Positions 33,617-43,071 are shown, numbered from the stretch's first letter. The stretch is DNA of 64,000 nt from Alistipes_A hominis (GCF_014288115.1 NZ_JACOOK010000001.1:558001-622000), one strand, 5' to 3'. Made by a program: numbers and translations. Notes: a model not told the origin generated them from the letters alone.

Positions 33617-34753
33617 CTACCGGACGAAACGGCGTGTCGGGCGAAACCGGAACATGATCCAGACCAACGCGCAGCTTATCCCGAAGGCAAAAAGCGCGAC
33701 GCAGAAAATACGTAGCAACACAGGAAGCGCATCCAGCGTCCCCATCAGATCGTATCCCACCTGCACGAAAATAAAGTGACACAAGTAAATGCCGAACGTC
33801 AGCGAGGCGAGGCGCGACAGACCGACCGACGCGCGCACCTTCAGTTTGCGGATAACGACGAACACCGCGAAAGTCATCATAAAAACGTTGATCCCGGTGA
33901 AAAGCCACACGATCTCAAGGTAAGCGTAATCGCCCGGAAAATATTGCTGGGTCAGCACGTAACCGAACGAAGTGATCAAGTAGCCGCCCAGAAACATCGG
34001 AACGGTAACGGCCAGCGTACGCTTCCAGCTCCACTGCGGCGGGTACTTCGCCAGGTAATAGGCCAGGATCAGGTAACCGATGAACCCGGACACGTAATAG
34101 AAAGTTCCGTAACTGTTCCAGTCGCAAACACCGAGAATCCCCATATTGCCGTAATTGCCGGTATACCCCAGCGCCGGAGCGACCATTTTTATATAGGGCA
34201 GCAGCAGGGTAACGCCCCATACGTACAGAACGAGCCGGATATCCCTTCGGGAAGCCTGCTGCAGCCATGCGCCGATCACGGGCATGATCAGATAAAGGCC
34301 GACCAGCATGTAGAGATACCACAACGGGGTCGTATCGTAATTGAAATTAAAAATAAAGGTACAGATCCGGGTCAGAGTAGCTCCCAGGGTATGGTCGTCG
34401 GCGACGACCATCGGATTACCGGTCGAAACGACGTAATTCAGGTAAACGAAATACGACAGCGGCAACACGACCGACCAGAAAACCAACGGAACGACGATGC
34501 GTCCGATACGCTTCCGGTAAAAATCCCCGAGCTCCGCGCGTACGGGAAGCAACAGCACCCCCGTCATCATCACGAACAGCGGGACGCAGGCCCGGACGAA
34601 ACTACCGGTGAATACCCCGGTCAAAAATGCTCCCCGGTCGGCATCGAACCGGGCGACGAACGGGTCGCAGCAGTGCGACAAAACCACCAGAAAACAGGCG
34701 ACGACACGCAGCAGGTCGATCCAGCCGATATGTTCCCTCCCTTGCATTTCCAT
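33617..34753 (-). CDS. acyltransferase family 3 membrane protein (OafA/WecH-like)
   Basis: A 378-aa integral membrane O-acyltransferase, probably acetylating a surface sugar. It begins with GWIDLLRVVACFLVVLSHCC, which holds the family's conserved Arg and the His of the first helix, then FVRACVPLFVMMTGVLLLP. About ten hydrophobic segments follow, with TPLWYLYMLVGLYLIMPVIG and SLTFGIYLCHFIFVQVGYD near the end. ATG codons at 34759, 34753 and 34747 are possible. It is a single gene upstream of, and divergent from, the crcB riboswitch region. The acyl acceptor is unknown. Confidence 0.9.
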   Translation of the reverse strand: MEMQGREHIGWIDLLRVVACFLVVLSHCCDPFVARFDADRGAFLTGVFTGSFVRACVPLFVMMTGVLLLPVRAELGDFYRKRIGRIVVPLVFWSVVLPLSYFVYLNYVVSTGNPMVVADDHTLGATLTRICTFIFNFNYDTTPLWYLYMLVGLYLIMPVIGAWLQQASRRDIRLVLYVWGVTLLLPYIKMVAPALGYTGNYGNMGILGVCDWNSYGTFYYVSGFIGYLILAYYLAKYPPQWSWKRTLAVTVPMFLGGYLITSFGYVLTQQYFPGDYAYLEIVWLFTGINVFMMTFAVFVVIRKLKVRASVGLSRLASLTFGIYLCHFIFVQVGYDLMGTLDALPVLLRIFCVALFAFGISCALVWIMFRFRPTRRFVR

Positions 34754-35013
34754 CAGCAAACGAATATTTGAGAATACGATTAAAAACCATGCAATCGCGC
34801 GGTCGGCGGTCTTTCGGTTCGACCCGCACGACCAAAAACATTACAAAATAAACAAAAGTTCCGATAACATCCGCCATCCGACTCCATTTTCGCCGGTCTC
34901 ACCGAAATACAGCGCTTCCCGTCCGAAACATTCCCGGCTCCGGTATCAAAATCGGAAGACGCGGTTCGTATGCGGACCATATCCGGATCGGACGCTATTT
35001 TACCGGACAAGGT

Positions 35014-35044
35014 TTTGCTTTTTACCTAACATTAGGTATCTTTG
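35014..35044 (+). promoter_or_regulatory. crcB promoter with an inverted repeat between its boxes
   Basis: TTTG (35014-35017) and TATCTTTG (35037-35044) are 19 nt apart and lie just before the riboswitch. The spacer contains the inverted repeat ACCTAA-CA-TTAGGT, which overlaps the first base of the -7 box region. Confidence 0.65.
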
Positions 35045-35054
35045 CGCCGAAGTT

Positions 35055-35112
35055 CGGCAATGGTATCTGCCTTGAACCGCCGCCTTTCCAGGCGAGCTGA
35101 TGATACCTACGG
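35055..35112 (+). promoter_or_regulatory. fluoride riboswitch (crcB motif)
   Basis: The RNA carries the motif's conserved pieces in order: CGGCAATGGTATCTGCC (first stem with GGCRAUGG), then AACCGCC, a short GCC-rich hairpin, and GCTGATGATACCTACGG (CUGAUG followed by CCUAC). Fluoride binding to such RNAs stabilises a pseudoknot and turns on the downstream gene. It lies 10 nt after the -7 box and 81 nt before the crcB start codon, exactly the expected context. Confidence 0.88.
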
Positions 35113-35193
35113 GAATTCGAATCCACTTTGCAAATCAGCTATGACGGTAACAAACAAACACTTTTATCGTTCCATGTCAAAGAGCGAAGCCTT

Positions 35194-35571
35194 ATGCTGA
35201 GGACGCTCCTTTTTATCGGCATGGGTAGTTTTATCGGAGGGATCGCCCGTTTTCTGCTCGCGCGCTGGGTGCAGGGGGGAACCGGGTCGTCGTTCCCGTT
35301 CGGGACACTGGCGGTCAACGTGCTGGGCTGCCTGGCGATCGGCCTGCTGTACGGAATTTTCGAGCGCGGCAATCTGATGAATCCCGACCTGCGCTTGTTC
35401 CTGACCGTAGGGCTGTGCGGCGGGTTCACGACGTTCTCCACGTTCGTTCACGAAAACTTTTCGCTTTTCCAGAACGGCAACCTCCTGCATTTTATCCTCT
35501 ACACGACGCTGAGTTTCGGACTCGGACTCGCCGCCGCCTGCCTGGGGCATCTGATCGTCAAAATCTTTTGA
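35194..35571 (+). CDS. crcB: fluoride channel CrcB/Fluc
   Basis: A dual-topology inner-membrane channel that exports fluoride. The 125-aa product starts MLRTLLFIGMGSFIGGIARFLLA and has four hydrophobic segments. It carries the pore and sodium-site blocks FGTLAVNVLGCLAIGLLYGI (conserved Asn) and VGLCGGFTTFSTFVHEN (GFTTFST). The longer frame from 35128 adds a non-conserved tail, and ATG 35194 gives the family length. A single copy here fits a homodimeric channel. Regulation by the fluoride riboswitch immediately upstream is well supported. Confidence 0.96.
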   Translation: MLRTLLFIGMGSFIGGIARFLLARWVQGGTGSSFPFGTLAVNVLGCLAIGLLYGIFERGNLMNPDLRLFLTVGLCGGFTTFSTFVHENFSLFQNGNLLHFILYTTLSFGLGLAAACLGHLIVKIF

Positions 35572-35686
35572 ACGAACGAGTCATGCGAAAAACGGAGAAA
35601 CACACGGCAACAATACCCGCGCTGCGCAGCCGCCCGGCGCGGATCGGAATACATCCACAAAACGTTTAACACATAAATTTACCGTT

Positions 35687-36379
35687 ATGATTTATTCACA
35701 CGAAGTGCAGCACATGTGCTGCGTGAAAAAGGGAGCCAACCATCCCTCCGCCCCGATCCCCGAAGAGGGCAAATGGGTGCGCGCCAAAGAGATCAAGGAT
35801 ATTTCGGGACTGACGCACGGCGTGGGCTGGTGCGCGCCGCAGCAGGGCGCCTGCAAGTTGACGCTGAACATCAAAGACGGCATTATCCAGGAAGCGATGG
35901 TCGAAACCCTCGGCTGCTCGGGCATGACGCACTCGGCTGCAATGGCATCCGAGATCCTGCCGGGCAAAACGCTGCTCGAAGCGTTGAACACCGACCTCGT
36001 GTGCGACGCCATCAACACGGCGATGCGCGAACTGTTCCTGCAAATCGTCTACGGACGCAGCCAGTCGGCCTTTTCCGAAGGAGGACTCCCGATCGGAGCT
36101 TCGCTCGAAGACCTCGGCAAAGGATTGCGCAGCCAGGTGGGAACGATGTTCGGCACGGTGGCCAAAGGCACCCGTTACCTCGAAATGGCCGAAGGTTACT
36201 GCACCCGCATGGCGCTCGACGAAGACGACCAAGTGATCGGTTACGAATTTGTCCACCTCGGCAAATTTATGGACATGATCAAAAAGGGCGTCGACGCCAA
36301 CGAAGCGCTGGCCAAGGCCAAAGGTTCGTACGGCCGTTTCGCCGAAGCGGTCAAATACATCGACCCGCGCCAGGAATAA
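35687..36379 (+). CDS. NifU/IscU-like iron-sulfur scaffold, GGGtGRT-associated
   Basis: A 230-aa cytosolic protein with an IscU/NifU-like fold. KLTLNIKDGIIQEAMVETLG is followed by the cysteine loop LGCSGMTHSAAMASEIL (about residues 75-91), and further cysteines lie in HMCCVKKG, GWCAPQQGACK, DLVCDAIN and EGYCTR. The extra N-terminal cysteines and the C-terminal helical tail distinguish it from housekeeping IscU. It is followed after 33 nt by a GGGtGRT-family gene, the partner it commonly has in anaerobes as I recall. No cysteine desulfurase gene is near. Its role is probably metal or Fe-S handling for that partner; this is inference. Confidence 0.85.
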   Translation: MIYSHEVQHMCCVKKGANHPSAPIPEEGKWVRAKEIKDISGLTHGVGWCAPQQGACKLTLNIKDGIIQEAMVETLGCSGMTHSAAMASEILPGKTLLEALNTDLVCDAINTAMRELFLQIVYGRSQSAFSEGGLPIGASLEDLGKGLRSQVGTMFGTVAKGTRYLEMAEGYCTRMALDEDDQVIGYEFVHLGKFMDMIKKGVDANEALAKAKGSYGRFAEAVKYIDPRQE

Positions 36380-36412
36380 CCCGTTTTGTAAAAACCGTTA
36401 AAATTTAAAAAC

Positions 36413-37411
36413 ATGGCTTTATTTGAAGGATACGACCGCAGAATCGACCATATCAATGCGGTACTGAAAGAATACGGGATCAACGGCATCGAGGACGCCA
36501 AGGCGATCTGCGCCGCAAAGGGAATCGACCCCTATGCCACCTGCAAGGAGACGCAGCCGATCTGCTTCGAAAACGCGGCATGGGCTTACGTGGTAGGCGC
36601 GGCGATCGCCCTTAAAAAAGGTTGCAAAAACGCAGCCGAAGCAGCCGAAGCGATCGGAATCGGCTTGCAGGCTTTCTGCATCAAGGGCTCGGTAGCCGAC
36701 GATCGCAAAGTGGGCATCGGACACGGCAACCTGGCCGCCCGCCTGCTGCGCGAAGAGACCCAGTGCTTCGCATTCCTGGCCGGGCACGAATCGTTCGCCG
36801 CCGCCGAAGGCGCGATCAAGATCGCCGAAATGGCCAACAAAGTGCGTAAAAATCCGCTGCGCGTGATCCTGAACGGCTTGGGCAAGGACGCCGCGCTGAT
36901 CATCTCGCGCATCAACGGTTTCACCTACGTGCAGACCGAGTTCGACTATGCTTCGGGCGAACTGAAAATCGTCAAGGAAACCCCGTACTCGAAAGGGCTC
37001 CGCGCAAAAGTACGCTGCTACGGCGTGGACGACGTGCGCGAAGGCGTGGCCGTAATGCACAAAGAGGGCGTCGACGTGTCGATCACCGGCAACTCGACCA
37101 ACCCGACCCGCTTCCAGCACCCGGTAGCCGGCACTTATAAGAAAGAGTGCTACGAGCAAAACAAAAAATACTTCTCGGTCGCTTCGGGCGGCGGCACCGG
37201 ACGCACGCTGCACCCGGACAACATGGCCGCAGGCCCCGCTTCGTACGGGATGACCGATACGATGGGCCGTATGCACTCCGACGCACAATTCGCCGGATCG
37301 TCGTCGGTGCCCGCTCACGTGGAGATGATGGGCTTCCTCGGCATGGGCAACAACCCGATGGTCGGCGCTACGGTGGCGGTCGCCGTAGCCATCGAAGAGG
37401 CGATGAAGTAA
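36413..37411 (+). CDS. GGGtGRT family protein, function unknown
   Basis: A 332-aa cytosolic protein ending with the family signature SVASGGGTGRTLHPDNMAAG (about residues 258-277) and GSSSVPAHVEMMGFLGMGNN. Earlier landmarks are a cysteine-containing segment GIDPYATCKETQPICFENAA, SVADDRKVGIGHGNLAARLL and GLGKDAALIISRINGFTYVQ. The family is defined by the nearly invariant GGGtGRT motif and has, to my knowledge, no assigned biochemical activity. The tight operon with an Fe-S scaffold-like protein suggests the two act together, perhaps in assembling or delivering a metal centre. A strong terminator follows at 37428. Confidence 0.9.
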   Translation: MALFEGYDRRIDHINAVLKEYGINGIEDAKAICAAKGIDPYATCKETQPICFENAAWAYVVGAAIALKKGCKNAAEAAEAIGIGLQAFCIKGSVADDRKVGIGHGNLAARLLREETQCFAFLAGHESFAAAEGAIKIAEMANKVRKNPLRVILNGLGKDAALIISRINGFTYVQTEFDYASGELKIVKETPYSKGLRAKVRCYGVDDVREGVAVMHKEGVDVSITGNSTNPTRFQHPVAGTYKKECYEQNKKYFSVASGGGTGRTLHPDNMAAGPASYGMTDTMGRMHSDAQFAGSSSVPAHVEMMGFLGMGNNPMVGATVAVAVAIEEAMK

Positions 37412-37427
37412 CGCCGCCGAAATTTTC

Positions 37428-37469
37428 AAAGAGGAAGGGCGAACCGTGATCGGTTCGCCCTTCCTCTTT
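37428..37469. terminator. bidirectional terminator between GGGtGRT and efflux genes
   Basis: A 19-bp perfect stem (37428-37446 with 37451-37469, loop TGAT) with A and T runs at its ends, between convergent transcripts. Confidence 0.9.
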
Positions 37470-37496
37470 TTACCGACACCGACGCATCCGGCACGA

Positions 37497-38771
37497 TCAC
37501 TCGACAACGACGTCCCAGATGCCGGCGCTGCGTTCGAGTTCGACCAGCGCCGCCGCATGGTCGTACAACGTCTCGATATAGGCCGTCCGCAGGTCGTCGT
37601 AAGTCCGCTGCGCGTTCAACACCTCAAGCAACGGCGTTTCGCCCCGGTCGTAACTGTATATCTTACCGTCGATGACCGATTTGGCTTTCTCCAGCAACCC
37701 CGTTTCGTAACGTCTGACCTGTTCGGCCAGCGAAAGGTACTGCCGCAGGTTTTGCAACACTTCGGTCTGCACCTCCAATTCGGCCTGCCGGTAGCGGGCT
37801 TCGGCCTGTTGGATCCGGTACTTGGCCGCCTGCACGGTACCTTTGTTTAGGTTCGAAAATTTCAGCGGTACGGAAAGCCCCACCGTAACGCCGTTGAAAC
37901 GCGGCGCCGGAGCGATTTCGTTACGCACTTCGGTATTATGGTTCACACCGAGCGATACGTCGAAATCCATATTCCGTTCGCGCCGGGCTACCGTCAGCGC
38001 ACGCCGGGCAACCTCCGTGTCTTTCAGCGCGGCGGCCAGGTCGGCTCGGTTGTCCAGCGCGGACTGTACGAGCCGATCGGGATCGAACGTCCGTTCCGGC
38101 ATGTGCAACGAGCCCGACGGCACGTAGAGCGTATCGCGGTCGAAGGTCGCCGTCTGCAAATTCAGCGCGAAAAAAGCGTTGTGCAGGTCGGTACGCGCCT
38201 GAAGCAGTTCGTTGTACATCATGCCGGCTTCGAGTCCGCTCTGGATATCGTCCACGCGGGTAATCTTGCCCAGCGTGTATTTGACGCTGTCCCCTTCGGC
38301 AAGTTTGCGGATGTTCTCGTAAGCGTCCTGCTTCACGCGGAACAGTTCGGCCTGCTTGACCGCATCGAGGTAGGCAAGCGTCGCTTCGGCCCGCAGGTTA
38401 CGGAAATAGTCTTCCAGCAACGCCCCGCTCAGTTCCTGTTCGCTGCGGGCCAGGTCGATCCGCGCGGCGCGCTTGCCGGGCGAGAAGGTCTTGCTCAGCT
38501 CGGCCGACACGCTCTGCCCCATCTGCATCCGCCGGTCGGCGTTGTTGCCGTACTCGACGCCGAACTGCGGATCGTTGAATACGCCCGCGGCTTTCACCTC
38601 GGCATCGGCGATGCGGACATTCAGCTTCTCGGCGGCATAGGAAAGATTTTCCCGCCAAACCCGACCGATGTACTGGTCGTACCCCAGCGGACATTCCGTC
38701 CGGTGGAGCGTCTGCGCCTGGGCCGCGACGCCCGGCAGCAATGCTATCCATAAAATGATTCTCTTTTTCAT
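37497..38771 (-). CDS. TolC-family outer-membrane efflux protein (CusC/CzcC-like)
   Basis: The outer-membrane duct of the metal RND pump. The 424-aa product starts with signal peptide MKKRIILWIALLPGVAAQAQ and contains two outer-membrane-efflux repeats with long periplasmic helices. Examples are NVRIADAEVKAAGVFNDPQF and RAARIDLARSEQELSGALLE in the first, and QQAEARYRQAELEVQTEVLQ in the second. Length is within the family range. Its ATG overlaps the stop of the RND permease gene by four bases, so the three pump genes are translationally linked. Metal specificity cannot be read from this component. Confidence 0.92.
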   Translation of the reverse strand: MKKRIILWIALLPGVAAQAQTLHRTECPLGYDQYIGRVWRENLSYAAEKLNVRIADAEVKAAGVFNDPQFGVEYGNNADRRMQMGQSVSAELSKTFSPGKRAARIDLARSEQELSGALLEDYFRNLRAEATLAYLDAVKQAELFRVKQDAYENIRKLAEGDSVKYTLGKITRVDDIQSGLEAGMMYNELLQARTDLHNAFFALNLQTATFDRDTLYVPSGSLHMPERTFDPDRLVQSALDNRADLAAALKDTEVARRALTVARRERNMDFDVSLGVNHNTEVRNEIAPAPRFNGVTVGLSVPLKFSNLNKGTVQAAKYRIQQAEARYRQAELEVQTEVLQNLRQYLSLAEQVRRYETGLLEKAKSVIDGKIYSYDRGETPLLEVLNAQRTYDDLRTAYIETLYDHAAALVELERSAGIWDVVVE

Positions 38772-41700
38772 GCTTGATCCGGTTCCGGTCTTTTACGTTT
38801 GAGATGATAACTTTCGACCATGTAGTAGAGCGCCGGCAGGATGAACAGCGTCACGACGGTCGCGAACAACAGTCCGTAGACGATGACGGTGGCCAGCGGT
38901 CGCTGCACGTCGGAACCGATCCCGGTCGACAGCGACGCCGGCAGCAAGCCGAGCACCGCCACCGTCGCGGTCATCAGCACCGGACGGAAACGGTGACGCG
39001 CGCCGGAAACCACCGCATCGAACAGCTCCTTCCCCTGCTGCCTGCGCAGGTTGTTGATGTGCGAGATCATGATGACCCCGTTCTGGATCGCCACGCCGAA
39101 CAGCGCGATGAATCCCACCGCCGACGAGACGTTCAGCGTCATACCGCGCACGTTCAGGGCCAACATGCCGCCGAACAGCGCCAATGGAACGACGCTCATC
39201 AGTACGGCCGCCTGCCGGAATTTTCCGCAAACGACGATCAGCAGCAGCAACATGATGCACAGCGCCAGCGGAACGACAAAGGCCAGCCGCGCGTAAGCCC
39301 GGTGCTGATTTTCGAACTGTCCGGCCCATTTCAGGTGAAATTCTTCGCGATCGTAGTCCACGTTCCGGGCGATGGCCCGGTTCGCATCGCGCAGGAACGT
39401 GCTCAAATCCACGCCGCGCAGGTTCACGCGGACGGTCATGTGACGCCTGTTCATCTCCCGTGTGATCGTGCTGGCCCCGGTGGTCATCCTGACCTCGGCG
39501 ACCTGCGAAAGCGGAATTTTCGTACCGCTGCCGTTGGTCAGCATCAGCGACCCGATCTTTTCGGGCGTGTTCCGGTACTCTTCGTTCAGCCGGCAGGTCA
39601 CGTCGTACGACTTGCTGCCGACAAAAACCTGCGAGATGGCGCTTCCTCCGATCGCGAACTCGATCAGCTCGGTCACATCCGAAACGTTCAGCCCGTACTG
39701 CGCGATCCGGTCGCGGTCGGCGATGATCTGCAACTGCGGCAGCGGCGGTTCCTGATCCACCGCCACATCGACGGCTCCCGGCACCGTCCTGAGCGTTTGT
39801 TCGATCCGCTCGGCGATGCGGCGGGTTTCGTGCAGGTCTTCGCCGTAGATTTTTACGGCAAGGTCGCTGTGCGCTCCGGCCACCTGATCCATCACCATGT
39901 CGATGATCGGCTGCGAAAAACCGACCGAATATCCCGGCATCTTCTGCAGCTCGACCGCCATCGCATCGATCAGTTCGCTCTTGCTGCGTCCGCTTTCCCA
40001 CGTATTATAGGGCTTCAGCCCGACGCCGCATTCGACGTGCGACAGCGAGAACGCCTCCGCCCCCTCGTCGTCGCGTCCTACCTGGGTCATCACGTACGAG
40101 ACCTCGTCGAACCGTTTCAGCGTCCTGCGCAGTTCGGCTCCCATCTCTTTCGACTTTTCGATCGAAATGCCCGGCGGAAGCTGCACCTGTATCCAGATCG
40201 CCCCTTCGTCCATCGGCGGCAAGAAGTCCTTGCCAACCGTAACGGAAAGCACGACGGCCCCGGCCAGAATCGCAGCCAGCGGAGCGAAAATGCGCTTCGG
40301 ACGCTTCATAATGTTCCTTATCCGGCGGTCGTAAGCTTCGGTCAGCCTTTCGAGCCACCGGTTCCGGTAGGTTTTGCGCGGCATCCGGTAAGCGAGGAAC
40401 GCCAAGCCGGGAGTCAACAACAACGCGACGGCCAACGCTCCCAGCAGCGCATATCCCACCGTATAGGCCATCGGGGTAAACATCTTCTGCTCGATATGTT
40501 CGAAAGCGAACAGGGGCAGGTAAGCCGTAATGATAATCAGCGTCGAGAATAGGATCGGACGCGCCACTTCGGTGGCACGCCGGACCACGCCGTCCTTGGA
40601 AAGCTCGACGTCGGGACGACTTTCACGTCCTTTGAGAATCGTCTCCATCATCACGATCGCCCCGTCGACCAGTATCCCGAAGTCGATCGCCCCGAGCGAC
40701 AGCAGGTTGGCGGGAATATCCGTAATCTTCATCAGGATAAAAGCGATCAACAGCGACAACGGGATCGTCACGGCCACCAGCAGCGCGCCCCGCCAACTAC
40801 CCAGGAACAGGATCAACACCAGCACGACCAGCAGCATTCCTTCGAACAGCGTATGCGACACGGTATGCAGCGTCGTATTGACCAGGTCGGTGCGGTCCAT
40901 GAACGGATGGATCGAAACCCCTTCGGGCAATATATCGCCGTTCAGTTCGTCGACCGCTCCGTGCACTCCTTGCAGCACTTGCGAAGGAGTCTGTCCGCGC
41001 AACATCTGCACGATCCCTTCCACGCCGTCCTGATAGTCCCGCGTATCGTCCGTAAATCCCAGCACCCCCTTGCGCTCGAGGTTGCCGTATTTCAACCGGC
41101 CGATGTCGCTCAGATAGACCGGGACGCCGTTCTCGGTCTTGACCACGATGTTCCCGAGGTCTTCGAGCCCTTTGACCAGTCCGATTCCACGGATCACATA
41201 GCTCAGATCGCCGTGCGAAATCATGCTGCCTCCCGCATTGACGTTGTTCTTTTCCACCTTTTCGACCACGTCGGCGAGCGAAATTCCGTACTGTTCGAGT
41301 TTGTGCGGGTCGATCTCGATCTGGTACTGCGTCGTGATCCCGCCGTAATTGCTGACGTCCGCCACGCCGGTCACCTGTTTCAGGCGCGGAATGATCACCC
41401 ATTTATGCAGGTCGGTCAGCTCTCGCAGATCGTGCCGGTCGCTTTCGACCACGTAACGGAATATCTCGCCGGTCGGCGAAGTCAGCGGATTCAGGCCCGG
41501 AACGGCATTGTAGGGAAGTTCCACGTCCACCAACCGCTCCTGCACGCGCTGCCGGGCCCAATAATCGTCCACCCCGTCCTGAAACACGAGGATCACGGTC
41601 GATAGGCCGAACGTATTTTTGCTCCGCATCACATGCAGGCCGGGCAGGCCGTTCATCGCCCGCTCGATCGGAATGCTAATCTGTTGCTCGATCTCTTCGG

Positions 41701-41869
41701 CCGCCAGTCCAGGAACCTGCGTAACGACCTGCACCGTTACGTCGGCGATATCCGGATAAGCGTCGATAGCCAGCCGAGTCCACGCGTAGTAGCCGATCAC
41801 GGCCAACAGGCCGAACAGCACAAACATCAGCGCCCGCCGATGAATGGCCTCATAAATCAACTTTTTCAT
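38768..41869 (-). CDS. heavy-metal RND efflux permease (CusA/CzcA family)
   Basis: The 1033-aa inner-membrane proton-driven pump of the HME-RND class. It has twelve membrane helices and two large periplasmic loops. The N-terminal VTQVPGLAAEEIEQQISIPI and LPGLHVMRSKNTFGLSTVIL are typical of CzcA/CusA, and the proton-relay helix LGAIDFGILVDGAIVMMETI carries the two acidic residues of heavy-metal pumps. The C-terminal half has VGFIALFGVAIQNGVIMISH. It lies 3 nt after the adaptor gene and overlaps the TolC gene. Substrate (Cu, Zn, Co, Ni, Cd) is unresolved. Confidence 0.95.
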   Translation of the reverse strand: MKKLIYEAIHRRALMFVLFGLLAVIGYYAWTRLAIDAYPDIADVTVQVVTQVPGLAAEEIEQQISIPIERAMNGLPGLHVMRSKNTFGLSTVILVFQDGVDDYWARQRVQERLVDVELPYNAVPGLNPLTSPTGEIFRYVVESDRHDLRELTDLHKWVIIPRLKQVTGVADVSNYGGITTQYQIEIDPHKLEQYGISLADVVEKVEKNNVNAGGSMISHGDLSYVIRGIGLVKGLEDLGNIVVKTENGVPVYLSDIGRLKYGNLERKGVLGFTDDTRDYQDGVEGIVQMLRGQTPSQVLQGVHGAVDELNGDILPEGVSIHPFMDRTDLVNTTLHTVSHTLFEGMLLVVLVLILFLGSWRGALLVAVTIPLSLLIAFILMKITDIPANLLSLGAIDFGILVDGAIVMMETILKGRESRPDVELSKDGVVRRATEVARPILFSTLIIITAYLPLFAFEHIEQKMFTPMAYTVGYALLGALAVALLLTPGLAFLAYRMPRKTYRNRWLERLTEAYDRRIRNIMKRPKRIFAPLAAILAGAVVLSVTVGKDFLPPMDEGAIWIQVQLPPGISIEKSKEMGAELRRTLKRFDEVSYVMTQVGRDDEGAEAFSLSHVECGVGLKPYNTWESGRSKSELIDAMAVELQKMPGYSVGFSQPIIDMVMDQVAGAHSDLAVKIYGEDLHETRRIAERIEQTLRTVPGAVDVAVDQEPPLPQLQIIADRDRIAQYGLNVSDVTELIEFAIGGSAISQVFVGSKSYDVTCRLNEEYRNTPEKIGSLMLTNGSGTKIPLSQVAEVRMTTGASTITREMNRRHMTVRVNLRGVDLSTFLRDANRAIARNVDYDREEFHLKWAGQFENQHRAYARLAFVVPLALCIMLLLLIVVCGKFRQAAVLMSVVPLALFGGMLALNVRGMTLNVSSAVGFIALFGVAIQNGVIMISHINNLRRQQGKELFDAVVSGARHRFRPVLMTATVAVLGLLPASLSTGIGSDVQRPLATVIVYGLLFATVVTLFILPALYYMVESYHLKRKRPEPDQA

Positions 41870-41872
41870 AAG

Positions 41873-42985
41873 CTACCGCGCGTCGATCAGGTAAAACGCC
41901 CCCTCGGTAACGACCTCGTCGCCATCGCCGAGTCCGGAAGACACGACCGTCTGCCGCTCGTCGGAAGACGATACGGAGATCCGGACTTTACGGTAACGAT
42001 CCTCGGACTCGCGTACCAGCACGTAACAATCGTCCTCCCGCTGCAGGATGGCCGAGGTCGGAATCACCAGCGCGCGCGACGGCGTATCGGTCAGCTGTAC
42101 GGTCCCGTACATGAACGGTTTCAGCCGCCGGTCACGATTATCGCACTCGATAATGACCTCCACCGAACGGGTTTCCTCGTCGAGCAATTCGCTGACATGA
42201 TAAACGGTACCGCTGAAAACGGTATCCGGAACCGCCATCAGACGAATATCCGCCCGATTCAACCGACGGATCAGAGGGATATCTTTTTCTTTCACATGGG
42301 CTACCACCCAAACCTTGTTCAGATCCGCCACCAGAGCCAGCGGACCGGCGTCCTCTTTGATATATTGCCCGATAACGATATTGTTTTTCACGATTTCGCC
42401 GGCGATCGGCGAAGTAATGACCAACGGCTGTCCCAACGTCATCTTTTCAGGTTCGATCTGGAACACGCTCAATGCGGCGAGAGCGTTCTCGTAATCTTTC
42501 TTCCGGAGTTCGTAGTTTACCTCCGCCTCCTCGACCTCCTTGGCGACGCCGACATTGTTACGGAGCAGGTCTTTCTCTCGGTTCAGGCTTTTCAGGGCCA
42601 GCTCCATCTCCTGTTTGGCCTGGTAATAAGCCTTTCCTGTCTCGAAAAACGACGGAGAACTGATCGAAAAAACGGGACTTCCCGGCACAACCTGCTGGCC
42701 GAGACGGACGAACGACTTGACGATACGCCCGGCAAACGGCGAGGCGATCTCGGCATAACCGGTCGGAATAGCCTGCACGACCCCGGAGGTCGTAAACGCA
42801 GCCTGGTAATCGGAAAAATGAATCGATTGGGTTTTAATGCGCTCCCGGATCGGAGAATCCGCCGCCAGCACGACGCACTCTTCCTCCACCCGGACTCCCC
42901 GGTCGTCTGCATGCCGCTGCCCCTGCGACCTGTCCGCGCAGGCATACAGCAATACAAGACCAATGGAAAAAATAATTTTTTTCAT
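41873..42985 (-). CDS. RND periplasmic adaptor (CusB/CzcB family), lipoprotein
   Basis: The 370-aa membrane-fusion protein bridges permease and outer-membrane duct. MKKIIFSIGLVLLYACADRS is a lipoprotein signal (lipobox LLYAC). A lipoyl/barrel-sandwich half (GYAEIASPFAGRIVKSFVRL) is followed by a helical hairpin (about residues 110-170), the second lipoyl half (VITSPIAGEIVKNNIVIGQY) and beta-barrel/membrane-proximal domains ending SGLGDGDEVVTEGAFYLI. It precedes the permease gene by 3 nt. Confidence 0.93.
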   Translation of the reverse strand: MKKIIFSIGLVLLYACADRSQGQRHADDRGVRVEEECVVLAADSPIRERIKTQSIHFSDYQAAFTTSGVVQAIPTGYAEIASPFAGRIVKSFVRLGQQVVPGSPVFSISSPSFFETGKAYYQAKQEMELALKSLNREKDLLRNNVGVAKEVEEAEVNYELRKKDYENALAALSVFQIEPEKMTLGQPLVITSPIAGEIVKNNIVIGQYIKEDAGPLALVADLNKVWVVAHVKEKDIPLIRRLNRADIRLMAVPDTVFSGTVYHVSELLDEETRSVEVIIECDNRDRRLKPFMYGTVQLTDTPSRALVIPTSAILQREDDCYVLVRESEDRYRKVRISVSSSDERQTVVSSGLGDGDEVVTEGAFYLIDAR

Positions 42986-43071
42986 TTGCTCGAATTATAA
43001 AAAACATACGCTTTTTCCTCTCCGGAACGAATTTCCGGAGAAACCGTGACTTACGAAAACCTGTCGGTAAA

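Noticed and set aside
33447..33908. 153-codon minus-strand frame at the acyltransferase 3' end
   Set aside because: Overlaps the acyltransferase in another frame; the downstream part has Arg/Ser-rich random composition and no domain.
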